This document shows positions 20,744 to 32,802 of a stretch of 64,000 nucleotides of DNA, one piece after another. Where the stretch lies: positions 21,119-85,118 of the forward strand of contig JAHBXX010000018.1 of the NCBI GenBank assembly GCA_019636245.1, given 5' to 3'. Each line of letters begins with the position of its first letter. Position 1 is the stretch's first letter. Position numbers and translations under genes: made by a program. A model generated the notes under the pieces. That model did no database searches. It was given only the letters and a program-made list of their open reading frames with translations, and had not been told where the DNA came from. The stretch is from Planctomycetota bacterium. Its GTDB lineage: Bacteria; Planctomycetota; UBA1135; UBA2386.

Positions 20744-21043
20744 CTCTGGGGCACGCCGCCCGCTCGTTCCCATGGCCCGTTTCCGACCCGGGTGGCGTGC
20801 AGCAGGTCCTGGCGGCTTGGTCGGCCGCCGGGAGCGTGCCGCCGCCTGACCTCGTCGCCGGCCCCACCGACTGCCCTGAGGGCAGCGGTGCCGGCTGCGG
20901 GACCAGCGGGGCACCGGCCGGAGCACAGCCTGGAGGCAACGATGGCAGCGGCGCCAGTTCGACGACTCGGTCTCGATCGGTCCCGGCGCCGGGCAAGGTC
21001 AACACTGGCGGGTGGCGGTCCCACCCGGTGAGGAGGAAGCAGC
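20744..21043 (+). ncRNA. Structured nrdJ leader, candidate cis-regulatory RNA
   Basis: The roughly 300-nt untranslated region can form a row of stems. (a) 20751-20762 pairs with 20789-20800 over 12 positions with one G-U. (b) 20804-20808 with 20848-20852, plus an inner GGCGGC/GCCGCC helix. (c) 20857-20895, nested GCCGG/CCGGC, CACCG/CGGTG and CTGCCC/GGGCAG helices with a TGA loop. (d) A 7-bp hairpin 21009-21027 ending 3 nt before the AGGAGG Shine-Dalgarno, where an expression platform would sit. nrdJ needs adenosylcobalamin, so a B12-responsive element is expected, but no GCCACTG B12 box is present; only CACTGG occurs (21003-21008). In GC-rich DNA, stems arise by chance, so covariation is needed. 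Confidence 0.45.
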
Positions 21044-24694
<3,651 letters not shown>

Positions 24695-24792
24695 CGGAGC
24701 CACCCGCCGCCGCCTGCCCCCCGCGGCTCGGGCCGATCCTGACGCCGCGCGCGACGCGCCACCCGACGGCCTTCGAGCCGCGAACCCACGGT

Positions 24793-24818
24793 CGGGTTGC
24801 TCCTGACGGAGCCACCCG
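24793..24818 (+). terminator. Second copy of the nrdJ hairpin
   Basis: Identical to the hairpin at 24681-24706 and placed 26 nt before the end of the convergent dehydrogenase gene; suitable as a shared bidirectional terminator. Confidence 0.5.
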
Positions 24819-24843
24819 CCGCCGCGTTCCCCCGAGGCTCGGG

Positions 24844-26418
24844 CTACTCGAGCACGCCGTCCACCCGGCGCCGGATGCCGCGTGGATTGCCGTCCCGCAG
24901 CTCCTCCGGCAGCTGGTCCTGCGGCCAGTCCTGCCAGCAGGCCGGCCGCACCCAGCGCCCGATCGAGGTGACGCCGACCGCCGAGAAGCGCGCGTCGGTC
25001 GTTGCCGGCCAGGGCCCGCCGTGCACCATCGACGCGCACACCTCGACGCCCGTCGGCACCCCGTTGGCGATCAACCGTCCGACCCGGCGGCGCAGCCCGG
25101 CCACCAGCCCGGCGTGCGCAGCGAAGTCGTCGTCGTCGGCGTGCACCGTCGCGGTCAGGTAGCCCGGCATCGCCTGCACGACCGCCGCCAGTTCCGCGTC
25201 GTCCGCGCACGGAACGGCGACCAGCGCCGGGCCGAAGATCTCGCCGCGCAGCCGCGCATGCTCGAGCACCGCGGCCGGCGTCGCGCCCAAGAGCCTCGGC
25301 CGCATCGCGGTGGCGGCGCCGCTGTCCCCCGCCGCCGTCGCCAGCACCTGCACCGGCAGCGACTCCACCTCGGCGAGCGCCCGCTCGTAGCCGCTGCGGA
25401 TCGTCGTGTGCACGGCCGTTCCTGGCTGCGTCTGGGCGAACTCCGCCCGCAGCGCGGCCGCGAACGCTGCCGCGCCCGGCCCCGACCGCCACAGCACCAG
25501 TCCGGGGCAGGTGCAGAACTGCCCGCTCGCCAGCGTCGCGGACGCCGCCAGCTGCGCCGCGATCGCCGGGCCACGCGCCGCCAGCGCGCGGGGCAGCACC
25601 ACCACCGGGTTCGCCGAGCCCATCTCGGCGAACACCGGGATCGGCTGCGGCCGCGCCGCGGCCAGGTCGAACAGCGCCCGACCGCCCTGGTGCGAACCGG
25701 TGAAGCCGATGGCGGCGATCGCCGGGTGCCCGACCAGAGCCGCCCCCGTGGCCGGCAGCCGACCGTGCAGCAGCGAGAACACCCCAGCCGGCAGACCGAG
25801 CGCCCGCACGGCGGCGCCGACCACGCCACCGACCAGTTCGCTGGTGCCCGGGTGCGCCGGGTGGCCCTTGACGACCACCGGGCAGCCCGCGGCCAGCGCC
25901 GACGCCGTGTCGCCGCCGGCCACCGAGTAGGCGAGCGGGAAGTTCGAGGCGCCGAACACCGCGACCGGGCCGAGCGCGACCAGCATGCGCCGCAGGTCGG
26001 GCTTGGGCTGCGGCCGGCGCATCGCATCGCCACGGTCGATGCACGCCTCGACCCACGAACCCTCCTCGAGCAGGGCGGCGAACTGGCGCAGCTGGTTGCA
26101 GGTGCGGCCGCGCTCGGCGGCGACGCGGTCGGCGGGCAGGGCCGTCTCGGCCGTGACGCGGTGCAGCAGACCATCGCCCAGTTCCTCGAGGCCGTCGGCG
26201 ATGCGCCGCAGCAGCGCCGCGCGCCGGGGCGCCGGCACCGACGCGTAGTCCGCCGCCGCCGCTCCCGCGTGCTGGCACGCCGCATCGATCTGCTCGGCCG
26301 AGGCCTCGTGGTAGGCCGGCGCCAGGGGCAGACCGGTGCGTGGGTCCTGGCCGTGGAAGGCCTCGCCTGCGCCGGCCGCCGCCGCGCCGGCGACGAAGTG
26401 ATGGCCCGCGAGCGTCAT
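24844..26418 (-). CDS. Alpha-ketoglutaric semialdehyde dehydrogenase-like ALDH, 524 aa
   Basis: Aldehyde dehydrogenase superfamily, AldH/KGSADH branch: FGASNFPLAYSVAGGDTASA, VVKGHPAHPGTS, IGFTGSHQGGRAL, FAEMGSANPVVV (general-base Glu in AEMGS), GQFCTCPGLV with the catalytic Cys, and the branch-specific VPTGVEV...MVHGGPWPATTD. This branch oxidises 2,5-dioxopentanoate to 2-oxoglutarate at the end of hydroxyproline, arabinose or glucarate breakdown. It overlaps the DapA-family gene by 4 nt; that partner would make its substrate. A proper start follows the upstream stop, so the longer open frame is ignored. Confidence 0.88.
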   Translation of the reverse strand: MTLAGHHFVAGAAAAGAGEAFHGQDPRTGLPLAPAYHEASAEQIDAACQHAGAAAADYASVPAPRRAALLRRIADGLEELGDGLLHRVTAETALPADRVAAERGRTCNQLRQFAALLEEGSWVEACIDRGDAMRRPQPKPDLRRMLVALGPVAVFGASNFPLAYSVAGGDTASALAAGCPVVVKGHPAHPGTSELVGGVVGAAVRALGLPAGVFSLLHGRLPATGAALVGHPAIAAIGFTGSHQGGRALFDLAAARPQPIPVFAEMGSANPVVVLPRALAARGPAIAAQLAASATLASGQFCTCPGLVLWRSGPGAAAFAAALRAEFAQTQPGTAVHTTIRSGYERALAEVESLPVQVLATAAGDSGAATAMRPRLLGATPAAVLEHARLRGEIFGPALVAVPCADDAELAAVVQAMPGYLTATVHADDDDFAAHAGLVAGLRRRVGRLIANGVPTGVEVCASMVHGGPWPATTDARFSAVGVTSIGRWVRPACWQDWPQDQLPEELRDGNPRGIRRRVDGVLE

Positions 26419-27320
26419 CCGGCCACCTCCGGTCGTGCCGCGAGGGCGCGCTCGACCAGCGCCAGCGCCTGCGCGCGCAGCGCCGGCTCGAGCGGCAACC
26501 GCGGCGGCCGCACGCGCTCGTCGCCGCGGCCCACGGCGCCCTGCACCAGCTTGACCAGCTGCACGAACTCCGGTTGCGTGTCGAGCCGCAGCAGCGGCAG
26601 GAACCACTCGTAGAGCCGGCGCGCTTCGTCCCGGCGCCCGGCCAGCGCCAGTTCGAACAGCCGCACCGATTCGCGTGGCAGGGCGTTGACCAGCCCGGCG
26701 ACCCAACCCTGCGCGCCCGCGGCGACGCCCTCGAGCAGCATGTCGTCGAGGCCGACCAGCACGCGGAGCCGGTCGCCGCAGAGCGCCCGCACCGCGGTCA
26801 CCCGCCGCGCGTCGCCGCTCGATTCCTTGACCGCGACGAGGTTGGCGTGCTCGTCGGCGAGCGCCGCGATCGTCCCGGGCACGAAGTCGGCGCCGTAGGC
26901 GGCCGGGTTGTTGTAGAGCATGCAGGGCAGGTCGGTGGCCGCGAACACCGCGGCGACGTGCGCCAGCGCCTCGCGCACGGGACCGCGATGGGCATACGGC
27001 GGCAGCACCATCAGCCCCCGACAACCGGCCGCCGCTGCGATCCCCGCCAGTTGCACCGCGTCCCGGGTCGCCAGCGCGCCGATGCCGGGCAGCACCGGCT
27101 TCGTGCCGGCCACCGCGACGCAGAGCTGCAGCACGCGCTCCTTCTCGCGAACGGCCAGCGTGTTGCCTTCGCCGAGGGAGCCGAGCGGGATCAGGCCGGC
27201 GCAACCGCCTTCGAGCTGCCAGCGCGCGTGCGCCTGCAGCGCCGCCTCGTCGACCGCGCCATCGCCGTCGAATGGCGTCGTCAGCGCCGAGAGCACGCCG
27301 CGGAACGGATTCACCCGCAT
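26415..27320 (-). CDS. DapA-family lyase/dehydratase, 301 aa
   Basis: Class I aldolase-like barrel: [13 protein letters not shown] start, GSLGEGNTL phosphate/carboxylate loop, LYNNPAAYG with the catalytic Tyr, and VAVKESSGD with the Schiff-base Lys. Paired with the ketoglutarate-semialdehyde dehydrogenase, it is more likely a catabolic member (hydroxyproline-pathway deaminase, 2-keto-3-deoxyarabonate or 5-keto-4-deoxyglucarate dehydratase) than lysine-biosynthetic DapA. The sequence alone does not choose. Divergent from the UbiB-like kinase gene across 86 nt that hold a 7-bp GC hairpin and the kinase promoter. Confidence 0.85.
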   Translation of the reverse strand: MRVNPFRGVLSALTTPFDGDGAVDEAALQAHARWQLEGGCAGLIPLGSLGEGNTLAVREKERVLQLCVAVAGTKPVLPGIGALATRDAVQLAGIAAAAGCRGLMVLPPYAHRGPVREALAHVAAVFAATDLPCMLYNNPAAYGADFVPGTIAALADEHANLVAVKESSGDARRVTAVRALCGDRLRVLVGLDDMLLEGVAAGAQGWVAGLVNALPRESVRLFELALAGRRDEARRLYEWFLPLLRLDTQPEFVQLVKLVQGAVGRGDERVRPPRLPLEPALRAQALALVERALAARPEVAG

Positions 27321-27368
27321 GCGGACAGGAGACGCGCCCCCGCTGCCGGGGGCAAGCCCGGGCCCGTA

Positions 27369-27397
27369 TTGCCCGCCCCGGGTGGACCGCCTACGGT
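27369..27397 (+). promoter_or_regulatory. Promoter of the UbiB/AarF-like gene
   Basis: TTGCCC (27369-27374), 17-nt spacer, TACGGT (27392-27397), then 9 nt to the ATG: a near-leaderless arrangement. Confidence 0.55.
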
Positions 27398-27406
27398 CCG
27401 TGGGCG

Positions 27407-29059
27407 ATGCCGTTCGACGCCCTCGACCGCCTGCAGAAGAACGGCAAGCGCGCCGCCGAGGTCGCCGGCGTGCTGGCCAAGTACGGCCTCGCCGACCTGC
27501 TGCGCTGGCTCGACGTCGACTGGATCCAGAACCGCCTGCGCAGCGCCGACGGACAGGTCCTGCACGACCAGCCGCTGCCGGTGCGCATCCGGCTGGCGCT
27601 CGCCGACCTCGGCACCACGTTCATCAAGCTCGGTCAGGTGCTGAGCACGCGACCCGACCTGGTCGGCGCCGAACTCGCGACCGAACTGGCGCAGCTCCAG
27701 GCGGCGACGACGCCGGATCCGCCCGCCACCGCCCGCGCCACCGTCGAGAGCGAGCTCGGCCGTCCGCTGGAGGAGCTGTTCGCCGCGTTCGCGCCGCAGG
27801 CGTTCGCGTCGGCGTCGATCGCGCAGGTGCACGCGGCCACGCTGTTCGACGGCACCGAGGTGGTCGTCAAGGTGCAGCGGGCCGACGTGCGGCAGCGGGC
27901 CGAGGCCGATCTGGAGATCCTGGACGCGCTGGCGCGGCTGGCCGAACGGCACTCGAACCTGCTGCGCCCCTACCAGCCGATCGCGGTCGCGCGGCACTTC
28001 CGCCGCATGCTGCAGCGCGAGCTGGACTTCACCTACGAGCGGCGCGCGCTCGACGCCTTCGCGCGGCGCTTCGCCGGCGACCCGACGGTGCGCTTCCCGG
28101 CCTCGATGCCGGCCCTGAGTTCGAAGTCGGTGCTGACGATGGAACGGCTCGACGGCATCGCCGCGGCCGACACCGCCGCGCTGCGCGCGTCCGGCGCCGA
28201 TCTGGGCCTGTTCGCGCGCCGCGGCGCGGCGATCTACCTCGCCATGCTGTTCCGCGACAGCGTCTACCACGCCGATCCGCACCCCGGCAACCTGCTGCTG
28301 CTGCCCGGCAACGTCGTCGGCGTGCTCGACTGCGGCATGGTGGGCCGCATCGATCCGGAACTGCGCCTGCAGGTCGAGTCGTTGCTGTTCGCCGCCGTCG
28401 AGCGCGATGCGGCCGAACTGGCCGAGATCGTGCTGCGGGTCGGCAAGGCGCCGCTCGACACCGACCGGGCCGCGCTGGCCGGCGATCTCGACGAGTTCCT
28501 GGCCGACTACGTCGACCATCCGCTGCACGACCTGGACGTCGGCGGAGCGCTGCGCAACCTGTTCGACCTGGTGAGGCGCTACGGCATCGTGCTGCCGGCG
28601 CCGCTGTCGCTGCTGCTGCGCACCCTGCTGGTGCTCGACGGCACCTCGCGGTCGCTCGACCGCGACTTCAGTCTCGCCGAACTGATCGAGCCGTTCTACG
28701 AATCGGCGCTGCGCCGCCGCCTGTCCCCCCGCGCGCTGGCACGGCGGCTGCGCCGCAGCTTCCGCGACTGGGACCGCCTGCTCGACACCCTGCCGCGCGA
28801 CCTGCGCGACGTGCTCGGCCGCCTGCGCGGCGGCAACCTGCGCATGCGGCTCGAGCACGGCCACCTGGACGCCGTGCTGAACAGGCTGACGCTGGGCATC
28901 CTGGTGGCGGCCCTGGTGCTCGGCGGATCGGCGCTGTGGGCCAGCGACGCGCCGCCGCGCCTCGGCGGCGTGTCGGTGCCCGCGGCGCTGCTCTACGCCC
29001 TCGCGGCCCGGCTCGGCTGGCGCCTCCTGCGCGCGATCCGCCGCTCGGGCGAACTGTGA
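27407..29059 (+). CDS. ABC1/UbiB/AarF-family atypical kinase, 550 aa
   Basis: Atypical kinase/ATPase family (UbiB, COQ8): the KxGQ motif in [13 protein letters not shown], the Ala-rich [11 protein letters not shown] nucleotide loop, VVVKVQ with the ATP-site Lys, ExD-type RELDFTYE, and the HADPHPGN metal/catalytic segment followed by [10 protein letters not shown]-terminal TM pair (about 490-535) anchors it in the membrane. Members support isoprenoid-quinone synthesis or lipid homeostasis. Start 27407 is supported by the promoter ending 9 nt upstream; the in-frame upstream ATG 27272 would run through the divergent gene. Confidence 0.92.
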   Translation: MPFDALDRLQKNGKRAAEVAGVLAKYGLADLLRWLDVDWIQNRLRSADGQVLHDQPLPVRIRLALADLGTTFIKLGQVLSTRPDLVGAELATELAQLQAATTPDPPATARATVESELGRPLEELFAAFAPQAFASASIAQVHAATLFDGTEVVVKVQRADVRQRAEADLEILDALARLAERHSNLLRPYQPIAVARHFRRMLQRELDFTYERRALDAFARRFAGDPTVRFPASMPALSSKSVLTMERLDGIAAADTAALRASGADLGLFARRGAAIYLAMLFRDSVYHADPHPGNLLLLPGNVVGVLDCGMVGRIDPELRLQVESLLFAAVERDAAELAEIVLRVGKAPLDTDRAALAGDLDEFLADYVDHPLHDLDVGGALRNLFDLVRRYGIVLPAPLSLLLRTLLVLDGTSRSLDRDFSLAELIEPFYESALRRRLSPRALARRLRRSFRDWDRLLDTLPRDLRDVLGRLRGGNLRMRLEHGHLDAVLNRLTLGILVAALVLGGSALWASDAPPRLGGVSVPAALLYALAARLGWRLLRAIRRSGEL

Positions 29060-29118
29060 CCGGCGACCCGCCGCCTGGCCGTGGCGTCCGGGGCGATGGG
29101 CCGCCATCCTCTGCCGGC

Positions 29119-30153
29119 ATGAACGAACCCGCGCACCGCCCCGCCCAGCGCGACATCGCCCGCAAGCTGGGCCTGCCGGTCGCCCGCCGGCACATCCTGC
29201 TGTGCTGCGATCCGACCGAACCGAAGTGCTGCGACCGCGAGCGCGGACTCGCCGCCTGGGACTACCTGAAGCGGCGGCTGCGCGAGCTCGGTCTGTCCGA
29301 GGCCGGCGGCGTGCTGCGCACCAAGGCGAACTGCCTGCGCATCTGCAGCGGCGGCCCGATCGCCGTCGTGCATCCCGAGGGCACCTGGTATGGCGAATGC
29401 GATCCGGCCGTGCTGGAGCAGATCGTGCAGCGCCACCTGATCGGCGGCCAGGTCGTCGCCGAGCACGCGATCCTGTCGCAGCCGCTCGCCGGCGGGCGGC
29501 TCGACATGAAGGGCGACTGGAACCGCCGCGCCCGCGAGAACGCGGAGTACTACATCGCCACCGCCGCGCCCGACGCCGGCGAAGCGTTCCGCAGCTCGGG
29601 CGAACGCGACGTCAAGGCCTTCTTCAGCGACCTCGAGCACCTGCTGCATCCCGCCCAGACCGTCGCCGACATCGGCTGCGGCATCGGCCGCATGGACGAG
29701 TTCGTGGCCCCGCGCGTGCACAGCCTGGTCGGCGTCGACGTCAGCGGCGAGATGGTCGCCCGCGCGACCGAGCGCCTGCGCCACCTGCCGAACGTGCGCT
29801 TCGTCGAGGGGGACGGCTTCACGCTGCCGCTGCCCGACCGGAGCCTCGGCCTGGTGTTCTCGCACATCGTGTTGCAGCACACGCCGCGCCACGTCGCCCG
29901 GGGCTACTTCGCCGAGGCGTGGCGCGTGCTGCGGCCGGGCGGCGACTTCGTGTTCCAGATGCCCGAGGCCGTGCCCGGCGCGCCGCCCGATCCGCCCGGC
30001 GACGACACCTTCGAGATGCGGTTCTGGTCCGAACCGGACCTGCGCACGGCCGTCGAGCTGGCCGGCTTCACCTGGCTCGGCGTGAAGCGCTTCCCGGTGC
30101 ACTCCGAGTACCTGGACTTCCACCAGCTGCGCGTGCACTGCCGACGCCCCTGA
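29119..30153 (+). CDS. Fusion: Shethna-type [2Fe-2S] ferredoxin and SAM methyltransferase, 344 aa
   Basis: Residues 1-125 read as a thioredoxin-fold 2Fe-2S ferredoxin: [13 protein letters not shown] supplies the first cysteines and [10 protein letters not shown] the CxxxC pair. Residues 130-344 are a class I methyltransferase: [13 protein letters not shown] (motif I), [33 protein letters not shown]. Both halves look complete and share one uninterrupted frame. An internal ATG at 29506 ([11 protein letters not shown]) is where stand-alone methyltransferases of this type tend to begin, so internal initiation is possible. It follows the UbiB-like gene by 59 nt. Substrate unknown; a quinone or redox-linked methylation is a guess. 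Confidence 0.8.
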   Translation: MNEPAHRPAQRDIARKLGLPVARRHILLCCDPTEPKCCDRERGLAAWDYLKRRLRELGLSEAGGVLRTKANCLRICSGGPIAVVHPEGTWYGECDPAVLEQIVQRHLIGGQVVAEHAILSQPLAGGRLDMKGDWNRRARENAEYYIATAAPDAGEAFRSSGERDVKAFFSDLEHLLHPAQTVADIGCGIGRMDEFVAPRVHSLVGVDVSGEMVARATERLRHLPNVRFVEGDGFTLPLPDRSLGLVFSHIVLQHTPRHVARGYFAEAWRVLRPGGDFVFQMPEAVPGAPPDPPGDDTFEMRFWSEPDLRTAVELAGFTWLGVKRFPVHSEYLDFHQLRVHCRRP

Positions 30154-30157
30154 TGGC

Positions 30158-30185
30158 TTGCGGCCCGCGTCGCCGGCGGTAGGGT
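30158..30185 (+). promoter_or_regulatory. Leaderless promoter of the thioesterase gene
   Basis: TTGCGG (30158-30163), 16-nt spacer, TAGGGT (30180-30185), then exactly 6 nt to the GTG start. The best example of the window's promoter form. Confidence 0.65.
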
Positions 30186-30191
30186 GCCGCG

Positions 30192-30593
30192 GTGGACTCA
30201 CCGGATGCGTTCGCGGCGACGCCCTGCAACCGCTGGTTCGGCTTCCGCCTGCGCCACCGCACCGCCGAACGCGTCGAACTCGAACTGCCGGTGCGCGACG
30301 AGTTCGCGCAGGAGGCCGGCGTCGTGCAGGGCGGCATCCTGACCGCGCTGGCCGATGCCGCCGCGGTGCAACTACTGTGGCCCGATCTGGGACCAGCCCG
30401 GACGATGACCGGCACCGGCTGCTCGCTGCAGTTCCTCGCCAGCGCCACGGCGGCGGGCGGACCGCTCCTTGCGACCGCAACGCCGCTGCGCATCGGCCGC
30501 ATGCTCGCGGTCTGCGAGAGCGTGGTCCACCAGGACGGCCGCCTCGTCGCCAAGGGCACGTTCACGTTCCTGCTGCGCGACCGCCGGCTATAG
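30192..30593 (+). CDS. PaaI-family hotdog thioesterase, 133 aa
   Basis: Single hotdog domain. VVQGGILTALADAAAVQLLW is the PaaI/YbgC-like helix with the conserved GG and catalytic acid region, followed by a CSLQFLASA strand and a closing KGTFTFLL strand. Acts on an acyl-CoA or aryl-CoA; the substrate cannot be named. Start GTG 30192 is preferred because TAGGGT ends 6 nt before it and the protein begins just ahead of the hotdog fold. Confidence 0.85.
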   Translation: MDSPDAFAATPCNRWFGFRLRHRTAERVELELPVRDEFAQEAGVVQGGILTALADAAAVQLLWPDLGPARTMTGTGCSLQFLASATAAGGPLLATATPLRIGRMLAVCESVVHQDGRLVAKGTFTFLLRDRRL

Positions 30594-30594
30594 T
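30589..30594 (+). promoter_or_regulatory. -10 element TATAGT for the methyltransferase gene
   Basis: TATAGT overlaps the end of the thioesterase gene and lies 13 nt before ATG 30608; TTCCTG is 16 nt upstream (30567-30572). Confidence 0.45.
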
Positions 30595-30607
30595 TCGGCG
30601 CCGGCCC

Positions 30608-31309
30608 ATGGCCATCACCGCGCTGTTCAACCGCCTGTCGCTGCGTTCGCGCCGCATCAAGATGGCGCTGCTGGAACGCCACCTGCCGCTGCTGGGAACC
30701 GAGCGCGTGCTCGACATCGGCAGCCAGGTCGACAGCCAGTCGCGGCAGGTCCTGGAACGGTTCCCCGACAAGAGCCGCATCACCGCCGCGAACCTGTTCC
30801 CGGAGCATCTGGACGCGATCCGCGCCGCCTATCCCGGCATCCACACGGTGCAGGCGGACGCGCGCAAGCTGCCGTTCGAGGACAAGTCCTTCGACCTCGT
30901 CTACAGCAACGCGGTGATCGAGCACGTGGGCACGCTCGCCGACCAGCAACGCATGGCCGACGAGATCCGGCGCGTCGGCAAGCGCTGGTTCCTGACCACC
31001 CCGAACAAGTGGTACCCGTTCGAGTTCCACGCCCGGATGCCGTTCGTGTCGTGGCTGCCGCCGCGCTGGATGCACCGCGTGACCAGGCTGTGGGGCTACA
31101 ACCACGTCGCCGGCCGCTACCAGCGTGGCAACGACTTCAGCGACGTGCACCTGCTGACCGCGCGCCAGCTGCGGCGCATGTTCCCCGATTCGCTGGTGCT
31201 GCGCCCTCGGGTCACGTTCTGGCCCGAGACGCTGGTCGTCGTCGGGCCGGTCGCTCCGGACGGCACGCTGCCGGCGCCGCCGCGGGTCGCGGCCTCGCCC
31301 TCGCCGTGA
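30608..31309 (+). CDS. SAM-dependent methyltransferase, 233 aa
   Basis: Class I (type 11) methyltransferase: VLDIGSQVDSQS in the motif I position, VQADARKLPFEDKSFDLVYSNAVIEHVG as motifs II-III (LPFEDKSFDLV), and FLTTPNKWYPFEFH. The PNKWYPFExH segment is common in methyltransferases found near glycosyltransferases and polysaccharide loci. Substrate unknown. The frame is open upstream of 30608, but the thioesterase occupies that DNA and a -10 element precedes this ATG. Converges with the secreted paralogue pair. Confidence 0.88.
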   Translation: MAITALFNRLSLRSRRIKMALLERHLPLLGTERVLDIGSQVDSQSRQVLERFPDKSRITAANLFPEHLDAIRAAYPGIHTVQADARKLPFEDKSFDLVYSNAVIEHVGTLADQQRMADEIRRVGKRWFLTTPNKWYPFEFHARMPFVSWLPPRWMHRVTRLWGYNHVAGRYQRGNDFSDVHLLTARQLRRMFPDSLVLRPRVTFWPETLVVVGPVAPDGTLPAPPRVAASPSP

Positions 31310-31320
31310 GGCCTCCGGCC

Positions 31321-31346
31321 GTCCCGCCCGGCGCCGCGGGCGGAAC
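31321..31346. terminator. Bidirectional hairpin between convergent genes
   Basis: CCGCCCG/CGGGCGG 7-bp core with a 6-nt loop, extended by GT/AC past one mismatch. It fills most of the 51-nt gap between the methyltransferase and the secreted-protein gene; no T tract. Confidence 0.5.
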
Positions 31347-31360
31347 GACCGGGAGCCAGC

Positions 31361-32740
31361 TCACAGGAAGCTCATCGCCGACGGCCGCGACAGCTCGAAG
31401 GTGACGATGTCGAGCGCCTGCGCCGCGAGATTGACGCCGGACATCACCGCCGTCGGCAGCACGATCAGCGGCGAGGCGGCGTTGCCGAGCGCGTCGTTGG
31501 CGTAGACGCCGACGATGATCGGCGACAGCAGGCCGAACTCGCCGACGAACGGCGGCACCGCCGGCAGGGCCGGGAACGCGCCACCGGGCACGTTGCCCTC
31601 GACCGACCAGGCCATCAGCGTGAAGCTGCCCGGCTGGCCGCCGCTGCTCTGCAGCTGCACGAACGTCTGGCCATCGCCCATCGTGTGCAGGTTGCGTGGG
31701 TAGTTCAGCAGCGTGAACTGCGGCCCCTGCACCGGGATCAGCGCCAGGCCGCCCGGGCCCGAGGTGCCGGACACGCCGGGCAGCCAGCCGATCTGCGCAC
31801 CCGTCGTCGCCACGGTCGAGCCCATCGGCACGCCGTTGATCACCGCGATCGAACCGCCGCCGGCGGTGCTGAGGATCGCGCCGTCGTTGGCGGCGTCGCG
31901 CCAGCAGAACAGCAGGTTGGGGTAGCTGTTGCTGTCGACCGGCGACACCCAGGTGCCGCCGTTCGGATCGAGTTCGAGGCCCGAGAGGTTGAACAACGTG
32001 CCGGCCGTGGTGCCGTTCGACTGCCGGAAGCCGCTGTTGCTCACCATCGCCAGCAGCTGCGCCTCGGTGGCGACGCGCACCGCCGAATTGGCGACGATCG
32101 CGGCCACGTTGCCGTTGCCGTCGTAGGTGATCGCGGCCGCCGGGATGCACAGCAGGTCGCCGTCGGCCGCGCTGCCGAAGTGCAGCGCCTCGGTGAGCGC
32201 GAACGAGAAGAACAGATCGCCGGCGAACGTCTGGCAGAGCGCGTCGAGGTTCAGCGTCGTGCCGCCGGTGGCGATCTCGAGCTGCGCCTCGGTGAGGAAG
32301 ACCTCCCGCACGCCCTGCGCGGCGTAGCGCACCACGTCCGAGGCCAGCACGCCGAACACCGCGCTGGCGGCGGAGATGCTGAAGAACACGTCGCGCGGGG
32401 TCACCGGACCAGTCGTGCCGGCCTTGACGAAGATCTCGTCGATGACGGCGCTCGATCCGGCCGGGCCGGCGGTCGAGGCCTCGACGTACTGGCCGTCGTT
32501 GTCGAGGTCGCCGACGTAGTGCCACTGCAGGCTGACCGGCAGGAACGGCCGCGCGCTGTAGGCGCCGCCCGGCAACGGGAAGACCTCGTAGATCTCCTCG
32601 CGCCGGATGGTGTCGATCTCGGGCAGGTCGAGGGCCAGCGTGCGTTCCTCGGCGGCACCCGAGGTCATCAGCACGAGGTGCTGGGCCGGAGCGATCGCCG
32701 CGAGCAGCGGCAGGGAAGCGAACAGGGCGAGGGGGCGCAT
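31361..32740 (-). CDS. Secreted protein, tandem paralogue A, 459 aa
   Basis: Signal peptide MRPLALFASLPLLAAIAPAQ. The mature protein is beta-rich and acidic, with almost no lysine and few cysteines. Conserved blocks shared with the upstream neighbour are HYVGDLDNDGQYVEA, KAGTTGPVTPRDVFF, YDGNGNVAAI, DPNGGTWVSPVDSNSYPNLL, ILSTAGGGSIAVINGVPMG, and a C-terminal AAQALDIVTFELS plus SFL end. No catalytic motif is recognised. A GGAG Shine-Dalgarno-like sequence lies about 10 nt before the ATG. Start 32740 gives the clean signal peptide; an ATG 51 nt upstream is in frame but would bury it. Planctomycete-style secreted family, function unknown. Confidence 0.75.
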   Translation of the reverse strand: MRPLALFASLPLLAAIAPAQHLVLMTSGAAEERTLALDLPEIDTIRREEIYEVFPLPGGAYSARPFLPVSLQWHYVGDLDNDGQYVEASTAGPAGSSAVIDEIFVKAGTTGPVTPRDVFFSISAASAVFGVLASDVVRYAAQGVREVFLTEAQLEIATGGTTLNLDALCQTFAGDLFFSFALTEALHFGSAADGDLLCIPAAAITYDGNGNVAAIVANSAVRVATEAQLLAMVSNSGFRQSNGTTAGTLFNLSGLELDPNGGTWVSPVDSNSYPNLLFCWRDAANDGAILSTAGGGSIAVINGVPMGSTVATTGAQIGWLPGVSGTSGPGGLALIPVQGPQFTLLNYPRNLHTMGDGQTFVQLQSSGGQPGSFTLMAWSVEGNVPGGAFPALPAVPPFVGEFGLLSPIIVGVYANDALGNAASPLIVLPTAVMSGVNLAAQALDIVTFELSRPSAMSFL

Positions 32741-32802
32741 CGACAGGGCTCCGTGGGCAGGCGCGAAGGTCGAAAGGACGGGGAAGGCCATGGTCGCGGT
32801 CC

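Noticed and set aside
16052..20926. A 1624-residue open frame on the minus strand
   Set aside because: Antisense to the S41 protease and lipoprotein genes; no domain pattern, composition as in other shadow frames.
20744..21043. Canonical cobalamin riboswitch before nrdJ
   Set aside because: Searched on both strands for the GCCACTG B12 box and the usual flanking conserved parts; only CACTGG and a loosely similar GCAGCGGTG word were found. Kept only as a candidate structured leader.
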